From: Nephromyces sp. MM_2019
Taxonomy: Eukaryota > Apicomplexa > Aconoidasida > Nephromycida
Assembly (NCBI GenBank): GCA_015657535.1
Contig: JADHZB010001665.1
Coordinates: forward strand, 1-64,000
DNA: 64,000 nucleotides
Direction: 5' to 3'
Part shown: positions 37,568 to 49,200 of the stretch, piece after piece
Position numbering within the stretch: position 1 is the stretch's first letter
Layout: the number at the start of each line of letters is the position of its first letter
Notes under the pieces: model-generated
Seen by the model: only the letters and a program-made list of their open reading frames with translations
Told to the model about the DNA's origin: nothing
Databases searched by the model: none
Translations under genes and position numbers: made by a program

Positions 37568-40500
37568 CTGAAAGGCTTAAGCTTCGATTCTTGCCAACTC
37601 TCTTCTTTTAGACTATGCAAATAGGCTAATTTTGAAATAAAGATAAATCGATGCGAAGACGATTACCAAGACCACTGAAGTTGAAAAAAAAGCATTCTAT
37701 TAGCTTTCTTGCACACACATTCTAAGCCTGCTGGGAAACACACTCTATACGTCTATTCGTACACGCACCCTAAAAGCATTCTCACACACACACAAACACT
37801 CTATAAGCCTATTCACACACAGTCCAGCAAATTTTTTACATTTCACACACACAGTCTGGATCTAAAGGTTCTTCACCATGCCACACAATTTTCATCAACT
37901 TTTTTCTAAATGAAGAATAAACAATAAAAACTAGAAAAAAAACCCTCAAAGAACTAAGCAAGTTTTGCACACAATTAGTGCAACCCACCTTTCAATCTCA
38001 TTCAAGTCTAGCAGCAAACTAAAACGCTATTTACCAGAGCTAGAGAAGCCAATTTATGCTTCATAAAGAACAGCTTTTTTCAATAAAACACACAGTTGAG
38101 GTCTTTAATGGGTAGTGTGCGTTGTAGTATGGGATACCTAAAACGTAGGAAGCTAGTGTGCTAGAGAAATATTATACTTACAAAAGATAGATAGAACAGT
38201 TCGGTACAAGATTTTCCGATGGTAGGCCTCCATGACTGCTCGGGCCAATGCATCTATGGGAAAAGAAAAGAATAGCGATATTTATTGAAGATAAAACAAG
38301 TAAAAAGTGTGTGCTAGCAAGCAGAGATTGAAATATAACAAAAATAGAGCATTTCTCAGGGGGAAGAACAAGGATACACACATATTTTCTGGCTCGACAA
38401 GAAGATACACACATTTTCAGGTTTAAACAGGACAAGAATATGTAGATTTTCAGAATGGCAAACAAAAAAAACACACACATTGTTAGGCCTCAGGTATTAT
38501 GCTTTTTCCATGCTGCTACTGCCTTTATAACCAGAATGCTACGCATTCACGAACATTTGCAGTGATCTCGGGAACTTCATGCACACAGTATAGCCTACGC
38601 CTGGCACAAAAATTTAAGCTTTAAGCATATCATCGAAACGGCCAGTAAAGCTTGAAATCACAGCTAAATTCTTTTCTATGAACCTTAAAGATTCTGAGCT
38701 TTCATCGGCTTTACGAGTTGTGAGCTTTACAATGAAAGTTGATGTATCTCTTCATCTGCTAAGCATAAGGCTGGAAAACCAGTTTGCAAACACACAGAAA
38801 AAACGCCGAATTTTGCAAGCAAATGCTTCTAACCTTCCGAAATGACATCTTTAACAAGAGCAGTTCGGGCCTGTAAACACACAAAAAAGCCAATTGCACA
38901 GCTCCTTGAAGATGAAAGACCTTAAAATTTCAACTATAAGCAGCGAGTTGAAGTTTTAAAATATGCCTTCAAGCAGGGAAGATCGCCATGAAGGAGAAAT
39001 GAGTAGAAACAGCAATTTTTCACCTTTATTCAGAGAATAAATTGAGTTTCCGATGAGAAAAAAGCAAAGAGGATGTCTAAATTTCCACCTGCAAACTTAA
39101 TTTCTGCCTCTTTAAACGCAATTTTCTTACTCGTGTGCATCAGCTGCATTACCGGGAGCAAAAGTTATTAGCTTTTCAAGGAAAAAACTTAAAAATCTAA
39201 AACTGAAATAAAAGGCAAGCAGTGCAAAAAAAGAGTTACAATGAGATCTTAAGCGAGAGCTGTTTACCTCATTGTATTTTTCAATAAGACCTTTTTCAAT
39301 CCCAAGCTTATTCAGAGCTGTATCCTGAAGATGTAAATGAAAAAGCACCAAAAAAACTTGAAAACTCTTATTATTCTGGTTCGCTAAAATTTTGCAAACA
39401 CTTTGAGAAAGAGTGCAGAAATTGAAGAAATTCGAATGCTCAAAACTTGAAAATATCTTTGAAAAAGTCGCGTGAAAAAATGGAATCTGAGGTTTCACCT
39501 GGAGAATGAAACACCACCTTCAGAGAAGAAAATGAGGAGGAAGAAAGAGTAACAAGAAAACAGAGGAGACGAAGAAACATCAAAGAAATCCTAATCAAGG
39601 CAACCAAGAAAAACCTACAATACACCCCGAAGAGACCTACAAAAAACTGACAGTCTTGCCCCTAATTATCTATGGAATAGCGTCATCAGAAAGCATCAAC
39701 TAGGCTAACCACCTCACTATTTAAGCAAAGAATCAAAGCAGTAACACAGTGCTACAATTTTTCCGGCACCTACTACGGACACACAAAAATCTTCAATTAA
39801 TTTCAACCTAATAAAGCGCAAAAACAAGCTGTAAAAATTTCTTTTCACAGCGCAAAAAGACGCTAAAGAGACTACCTGAAAAGAAGCTATAGAAGCAAAC
39901 TTAATCAGCAAAAGGGCTATTGAAGTCTATAGCCATTTAGAGCTATCATCCTCAACAAAAAACTCGTCTCAATTTGATGTTTCTTCAAAAACTTTTATCA
40001 AAAGCCTATCACATCTCAATTTCAGCCTTTCATAAGCTTTCATTGTAAATTTTTCTAGTGCTTAGTATCGCAGTAACGGCTTTTGAATAGATGAAAAATA
40101 AAACGTCAATACGAAGAAACTGCTGCAATACATTCTCTTCAATTCATCCAAAGGCAAAAAAAATATTCTACTTTCCATCTTTTTCTGAAAAAACTCTTCC
40201 TCTCCTGCCTCTTTAAAGGTTTTGAAAAAGCTTTGAGTGGGTTTAAAGGCTTCAGAGTATGTACTCTCATTGAGTGAAGGAGACACACATGGAGCGGCTT
40301 TAGATGCTACTCGCTGCTTCTTATCCTCTCAAAAGCAAACTTCTTTATGAGCGAGTAGTTTAATATCATTAAAAGTGCATTAAAAGGCAAAGAATTTGCT
40401 TAATTCCATGATTTCGTACATATTATGCTGCAAAATGTAGGGATTCGGAGGATTTATAGCTTTTACAACAAACGTCACACAAAAGATGATAAAAATCTCA

Positions 40501-43172
40501 TAAAAATACTACAAAAGATGATAAACACTATTGAATTTAGACACAAAAAGTGAAGAGAAGCAGAAGCTGAAGACAAACTCCTTAAAGCCACTTACTGTTA
40601 AATTCAGGAAGGCCTTATCAACCATATGATGGCCCCGATTATACAAGCTTATAGCGAAAGAAACATCAATTCCATAGCGTTCACAAAATTTGTAAATTTC
40701 TAAAGAAAAAAGGGCAAACTTATCTTCTCTAGCACACACATACAATGTAATATCCTGAAAAAAAAGTATAGGTTCGCTTAAAGTCGTGAACTTGTTATCA
40801 GAAAGGTGCAGCACCACAACGTGAAAAATTGCGCACAAATTTGGGTATGTGGGTGTGCTCGTGTGTGCGTGATAGTATGAAGAGGTTGGGGTATGTGTGG
40901 GTGCGTGCTGAAGACTATATCTATCTAATAAAAGAGTAAAGAAAACTATAAAGACGTTAATCCATCAAATGATATCGTGAGATATAGTAAACAAGTCGAG
41001 AGACGCCAATAACACACTAATAAAGAAAAAAATAAAGTTTACAGAAATTCATCACGTTCCTTCAAATACCTTCATATTTCGGAAAAAAGCTTATTTGAAA
41101 TGCTATTTTATCCATTGTACTATCTACTTGTTCTTTCCGACTTAAAGCGATCAAAGCACACGCAACATACAGACACACAATTTACAAGCAAGTACTCCAA
41201 GCACACGCAACACACAAAAAAATTCCCAACGTAACACACACTATCAGTGTGCAGTTCAAAACAGAGCACAATAAATATATTCCACAGCAGAATTTCGCTA
41301 AGGTTCAACTTATCTTCACACGTTTCTTCACAAATCCACATTTTGCAACTAAAATACCTCATTTTCAGTCACTTCTTCATAAAAACCAACATTTTACGCA
41401 TTCCAAAACATACTCTATCGGCTTGAAGATCCATCATGTATATCTAGTTTATATCTACTTCTATATAATACAAAAAGCTACCAGCTACGTAAAAATCCTC
41501 CAGTTTTCTTACTAAACCCTGCAACTACTCCTCTGGAAGTATGCTTCTGGAAGATGATTTTCTTCTTTAATTTGATGCTTCATGGGTACACATATCGAAA
41601 AGCAGAAAATCTTCAAAGCACACCAGAAATCAAAAACAACACACACAGAATCTCTATTTCTATAAAAAACATAGAATCTCGCTTTTTTTTCCTTTTTTTA
41701 CACACAAAAGATGAAGATATGAACCTAGAAACTCTAAATCCACAAATCCTCTCGACAAGCTGATTGTAGCCTCCTTGGAACAATCGCTACACTACACTCT
41801 TCTTCGAGCACTATACTATAGCAAAAAGACTTAAATCCTCGTTACTTACCAGTACTATTGATTTCCTTCATCAACATTTCCCTCTTTCTTGTCTCTTGGT
41901 GCTGCAAAAAAAAGTAGGTGGAAGCCGTGTGTCTGCATTAAAGCAAAAGGCAGAGCGAGTCTACTACAGAGATCCTTAAAATTTATGAGATTTTACACTG
42001 GCACAAAGGTAGAAATGAGCAGAGTTTATTATACCTAGAAACCTATACCTAAAATACTTTTTAAAAAAGCAAAAAAGACAAACTGTTTTTCAAGAAACAA
42101 GAGAATCTTCACTAAACTGCAGAAAAAATGTAATTAAACCTTTTCAAGCAAAATATCGACCAGTTATCATTACTTTCCAATAAATCACCAAAAGAAGGGA
42201 AAGTTCTATTATATAAAGTAAATGATACTAGGAGGAGGCGAAAAGAGCTTTCAGCGGAAAAATTAAAAAAAAATTTGAGCCGAAATGCATTGATTGCTGA
42301 TGTATATACACATAAGCATATCTGGTGTACATACACAGATACATACCTATTTATACCAACACCATAGCTAATATGCATATATAGAAATACACCAATCCAC
42401 ACACAATGTTATCTGACGTATATACACAGATATATAAGGATCTATAGAGAGTAGCTGCTGCATATAAAAAAGAAATATACCCATCCACACACAATGTTAT
42501 CTGATATATATACGCAGAAATACGCCCATCAACACACAATGATAGCTGATCTCTGTACATACACTGGCATGATAGCTGATCCATGCCTATATACATCAAC
42601 AAGGATGGATTGAAGCTACCCAACAAGCTGAGGAATGAAAACTGAGAAAAATCGGAAGAGAATTTTCATCACATATATATGAGGCTTCCACATATTCTAC
42701 AGGCTTAAGCTTCTGAATGATGCAGCTTTGTGAGAAAAATTGGAAAGCACACACAATCTTAATTAGAAGCAGTAAAATTTATGAACTCACTTCATGCCTT
42801 CGTTTCCTCTCTAATGCGATGTCCTATAAGAAGAAAAAAAAAGTTCAAAAATCCAGAAAATCTACTACAAAAAATTTGGCTAAATTAGCATTAAGCCCAT
42901 CAGCAACGCACACACGATCTACTAGATACAAAACGATGATTTCCTATAAAAATGCCGGAATCTATAACTATACGGGCTGAAGCTTAGATAATATGAAAAC
43001 ATTTATAGATGAATGTGTGGGGATATCTTAGCACACACAAAAATGCACACACAAAAAAAGTATAAAAACGCCCAAAAATTCACTTAGGAATCCACCCAAC
43101 CGCGCATCCACACACCCATTAATAACCTCACGTACACAGACACCCATTCACCCACACACACAGGTTCACACA

Positions 43173-43203
<31 letters not shown>

Positions 43204-46200
43204 CCACTCACCCACACCCACACACACACACACACACGAGTTCTATAATGCATTAGAAAACTCAGAATTCATTCAAAATGTGAAATAGCGTGCTCCCAGA
43301 CACAAGACCTTACTTATTGAAGAAAAACATCAACTCAGACACACGCACACACACGAAATCAGCAGATTCCTGCCATGAAAGCAGGGTATAACTACTAATT
43401 GCTAAATCAACTAGAATTTTCTAGAGAAATCACCTGCTCATGCTTCGCTTCCAAAGCTAGAAAAGCTTCTGGGGTCATACCTGACAGTAGGAGAGCGAAG
43501 TAAGTACAAATTCAACGCTATAAGTATAATAGTTAACCAATACAGACAAATATATTCCAGTTGTTACACCACACTAAGAAAGCAGCAACACAACCAAGCA
43601 AACCATACGATTAAAAAAAACCACGTATTGGTTTTCTAATCAAAAAAAAAGTTTGAAGTCCACGTAAACAGGTCTTTGCGTGTGTGCTTCCTAGCTTTTC
43701 ACCACTTTGAGCCGTCAGCACACAAAATATTGCTTCTTCTACTGCTTTTTCCTGCTTTGCTTTTACCCAGAAAAACGTATAAAACTATGCACACACTACC
43801 TTCTGACTCCAAAAAAGTATAAACTGCTAAAGTCGCATATTTTCTTGAAAAAAAATGCCGTAAATTCCCAATAAAAAACATCAAAAAAACAAGGAAAACT
43901 ACAAAAAAGCTTTTTTTTGAATATATAAAGAGCTTAGCCATCCCATTTATATTACTCTCAGGAGAAGCATTATTATCAATTGCAGCTTCCAAGTGCATGG
44001 CAACCACAGGAATACCACATGCATGTAGCCTCCTCTACTCTATTAAAATTGCACATCTTTAAGCTTAAAAATGGAAAAAATATGTTAAACCAGCTGAATT
44101 TGCTGAATCCATCTTCAAGCCATATTCCCTCAAAAGGTTATAATGAGGCCTCAGATTTGCCTGCAAAAAAGCTAATTTATAGGCATAGATCTAACAAAAC
44201 GAGAGAATCTGTTTGATGAAGGCGGAGAAAAACTTTCCAGTAGATCACCAAATAACACGCAAGAAAACCTACAGATCAACGCATCGAATGAGTAAAATTC
44301 ACCCAATCAAAACTCTTGCTATAAGCACGAAGAAGAAGAGCACAACAAATACACGATTTTAAGGAACCACACACACCTTTTGGGCTGCTAAATGCAGCGG
44401 AGTATTTCCTTCTTCATCCTCCACATTTAGATCGCGCAAATCATCGGCGAGGAATGCAGGACTCACATGCTTTATCAATATAGCTGTTACAGTAAGCAGA
44501 TCTTGCTGCACTGATAAATGCCTAGAAAAAACGTGTATAAATTTTTTTTAATCGAGTTTTCTTTGCTTTCACGACTTGAACTTGTTACCTTAGGAGAACT
44601 TATAAAAAAAGCTATCAGGAATCAATCACTCCCCACAACCCTCGAAAACCCCCCAATGACCCCCCTACCACCCCTCGTAAACCCTATCCCCATCATCCCA
44701 CATCGCTCCGCGTAACCTCTACCCCCATCACCCCCCAATACCCCGCGTAACCCCCACCATCACCCCCCACAATCCTCAATATCTCCACCACTTACAGTAC
44801 CCTCCACGGCCTTCAATATCTCCATCACCTACAGCAAACACCAACAATCCCCATCACCCCCAATACTACTTACAAGGGTAGCTTTTTGTGACAATCTCGG
44901 ATCCATAGGTTGGCCCCTTTATTAATTAGCAACACACTTGCTTCATGACCTCGAGCATATAGGGCCGCATGTAGAGGAGTCTCTGTATGTACAATAATAG
45001 CAAAATACACACAGATAAAATTCATGCATTTTAGCCTCATTTTAAATCCTTCAAAAAAAAAGCCACGTTAAAAACCAGAAGCTACAGGTTTGCTCCGAGA
45101 ATCGCGGAAACACTAGCAATTTTCCTCTTTTTAAGAGGAAAATGAAACATCCTTGGCAGCCTATAAACTCTAGAAATTGAAAATGCCAGCATCGATATCA
45201 TAGCAAAGCTTGAACATCACAATAAAAAATGAAGATATCGCAGCAAAAAACAGTGAGCCTTTGAGTTGCCAGAAAACTAGCGACTCCCGTTAGAAATTCC
45301 TACAAGACAAGCACAAAGATAAGCATTAGCCTGATCAGATACTCATTTATCATTTTATCAGCTAAGACACAGAAAATCAGCAAAAACAAATATTTCTTCA
45401 CTACAAATTCGGTCTTTTCACTGCAACAAAAAGCTTTTCTTTGCTGCAAATTCAGTCTCTTCACTACAAATTCGGTCTTTTCACTGCAANNNNNNNNNNN
45501 NNNNNNNNNNNNNNNNNNNNNNNNNNNNNNNNNNNNNNNNNNNNNNNNNNNNNNNNNNNNNNNNNNNNNNNNNNNNNNNNNNNNNNNNNNNNNNNNNNNN
45601 NNNNNNNNNNNNNNNNNNNNNNNNNNNNNNNNAAATTCAGTCTCTTCACTACAAATTCGGTCTTTTTTTTCAAAATACTTCTAAACATTCCAAGAATCTT
45701 GATAAGATAAGATATTACGGTATGTGAACCTACAAGAAACACACCAAAAAGGCCTAAGAAAAAGTTTTCAGAAGATTCTCCGACACACAGGTTTGAGATC
45801 ATGATTAGCGAAATAAGAGAATGGTTTCAATCGCTGCTTCGCTCTAAATTTAACTGAAAACTCGAGATTACTGCATTTAGTGTAGGGAGTAAAACGCGAT
45901 TTCTTGAGCTATAAACACAGAAAAAGAGGAAGAAAACACAATATATACTGATAGCACGATTAAAGAAAACCCTAGTGTTTTTTTATTCCTACTAAATGAA
46001 ATAAACTTAGCGATACCAGCAAACGCGCTTATTAGCTGATTTTTGCTACATTAGTAACGCGACACACACGCTTTTCGCCTGCTTCGAGACACAAAACACA
46101 CACTGCTGAAAAAGCTAGCCGGTTAAACACACCCGTTCTAAAATGTAATAAAAACAAAAAAAATACCGATTTCTCCCTTTAATCCATCATAAGCCCAAAC

Positions 46201-49200
46201 TTGGGAAAAATCTGCCTGCTTTTGCAGATGTGCTACAGCCTTAGCATTTGCTTTTTATTTAATATTTTTTTTGGGAAAAAATCTCTTCTATTAAAGATTT
46301 TCTACAGTAGTTGCCTGTGTGTGTGTGTGTGTGTGCTGTTTGACCACCTTCTTTACAAAAAGAAACATCGTCTAAAAGCAAAAATGATACAAAAAAAGCA
46401 TGTATTTCCATCTTTAGCAAAGTAAAAATGAGAGAGAAACTATTCTTCTTCTTCTTCTTATTCTTCAATTACTGAGCTTTTTGGAACCAATTGATTCGAG
46501 AGTTTCAATGAAAAAACAAAATCGACTGCAGATGAAATTTGGTGGCATAACATTGTTTGCTGTCAAAAACAATAATGCACACACACACAGAGTAGCAGAA
46601 AAGAAGACGACGTCGTTGTGTGCGTAGGTTTTAAGCAGAAATTCATAGGAATTTGATATGATGATTAAGCGGGTTTCTCTGTATAAAATAAATAAAGAAA
46701 AAATTCTTACCTAGGTTATGGTTTAAAGCATCAATATCCGCACCATGTGATAAGAGGCAGCCTAACTGAGTTTCATTGTTTTCGGCTTGAAAGCAAAACA
46801 CAGGATACAAAGTAGTAATCAAATAAAAATTGAATTCCCTCTGTAGATTTAGAGCTAAAAGTACTTAAAATCTCATGAAAAAGAGCGATAACGAAGGCAA
46901 AATTCACTTTTATGCATCAAAATGGAATATTAGCAAATTCCAAATGATTAGAGAAATTTCCATAGCAACCAAAAATATCTTATTTTCAAGAAAAACACAC
47001 AATAAAACTCTATTCATGTCGAGAGAGAGCCAATTTTCACCACAGCAAAGCCTCCGTCAGGAGTAAATCTACCAAAAATGTAGCCAATCGTCTTCAAAAA
47101 AGCAGTTTTTCTAGCATCAGTAACTTTGAAGGTTAATACTACTTACAACGAGTTTCAAGAGGCAATCACTCCCAAAGTACTATTGACTTGGTACAATGCA
47201 ATCAATCACTCTTTTAAAAATCTTATTCAATTTCACAAGCATCTAGGACTAGATAGTTTTATAGGCGCATTTTATCTACAGTTTTCAGAGAAAAACTTAC
47301 AATAAAAATATCTGCAACATTTTGCGTTAAAGCTCGCTAAAAATTATAAAGAGGCAACTCATGAGCAAAGAAATACGAAAATCAACCACTCTGGTGCTAA
47401 CGAAACTGCCTCTATATGCACCTCTTAAATTCAGCCATAATCAGAGATGTGCTGAATATTACAGAGGATATCGCTTTTTGTGCAAAAAAGCAGCAGAAAT
47501 ACTAAATACTACCTGCGAAGAAGAGGGTGAAGAAGCACAAACAAAAAAAAGGGTAAAGACCAACGCTATTTGGTGCAATATCCTACGCATTTTATTAAAG
47601 CAGAGGCACTACAAAGTATGGCATTAGAGAAGGCAGGAGTGCTTGAGGAAATATGAAACAAAATGCTATGAAATTGAAGACTAATCTTTTACGTTAATAA
47701 AAAAAATCAAGCTGTGAAGATATAAGGAAGTCATCACTTTATACATGATGAAATTTGACGAAAAAATCAATTTTTTCAACATTCTCAAGCTGAAAAGAAG
47801 TTCTAACCTCTGTTTCTTTTAAAATAACTTTTTTTAAAGTTTTTATTGCTTTCTTTGAAAACTATGCAGACTACCTTTTTTAATGAAAGTGTACTTCTTT
47901 ATCAAAAGCTGTATTTTATCGTGTGAAACAGCACGAAACATCTGGAGTAAAGAGAAGAAAAACAGCTGCACTCTGATCCAAACATATCTTTCAACCAAAC
48001 CCTGCCCGATATAAATAAAAGCCATGGAAGAAGCAACTGCCAATATTTTGAAGACGAGGAAAGCAACTCACATGCCGCAATGTGAGCTGGCTGCAGAGCA
48101 AACAAATACAGTTTTTTATGATAAAATGAAGAGGACACTGCGCAGTATCTTTCAAATTCTGTGGCAATCAAAAAATTTTGCAAAAAATCGTTTTTCTCAT
48201 CTAAAAACGGCAACGTTAAATCTCTGGAAATATTGGCAGATTGCGGCTCAAAGATGAAATAGAAGAAGAAGCGGGCAAAAACTATAAATTAGGCCAAATT
48301 TCGGATGAAAATTGAAAAATTTACAAACTTTTATGGCATGTGAAGTGGAAGATTCTTTTTTTAAATAAGAATACTATTTGGTTGGGAGGTCGGGAGGTTG
48401 GGCCGTTGGGATTGAAGGGATGAGGGTTTGGGGATGGAGTTTTTTTTAAGAAGAAAAGATCATTACTGAAAATAACTGCAACAAAATTCACATAAAAACT
48501 ACGCTAAAACACATTTAAATATTCCTTTAGTTTAGCTATAGCGCGCAAAGGGTATAACCCTTTCAAAAAGCAGAAACAAAGCAATAAAATACACTTTCTG
48601 AGGGAAATTTAGCTGAAAAACCCAGAATTTTTGTAGGAAAAAGTATTTGCAAATGACGCAATCATCTTCTAAAGCTTTATATTAGAGATTTATGAAATAG
48701 TTCGTTTTTTAAGGAAATCGTAAAAGCCTTTTTTAATGTATATTTTTGCTATTGTAACTTCATAATAGTGAAGCATACCGACCGGTTGTTACTCGAGAGA
48801 AGAAAGCACGCAAAAACTAAACCTCCCCCACGAACTTAATATAAGCACACACACAAAGCTAAATAGCGCATAAATCTATCTTGGAGTAAGACTAGCTACC
48901 TCAAAAGGATCCATATATATCGCTGGCTTTGAAGAATATGCGTATCATTTAAATGATGAAAAAAAAAAGTTTCAAGCAGATGAACCGCAGTGTATATACA
49001 CCGTCAAATATCATAATGATTCACTGCATGAACACGAAATCAAATATTCAGCACACAAATTTATCAGGTGTTCACCACATGACTAGAGGTTTAAAGGCTC
49101 ACCGTATTTCCATGTATATCCCTTGCATTCACATCGCAGTCCTTATGCCTTAAAACTGTGCAAGAAGGGCACACAACAAACAAGAAAAACTGCTTGGTGA

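Noticed and set aside
39127..39170. Alternative terminal exon of the ankyrin gene (ITFAPGNAADAHE then TAA)
   Set aside because: Splicing past it to the exons at 38870, 38253 and 38007 keeps phase perfectly, so a stop here is less likely, though an alternative isoform is possible.
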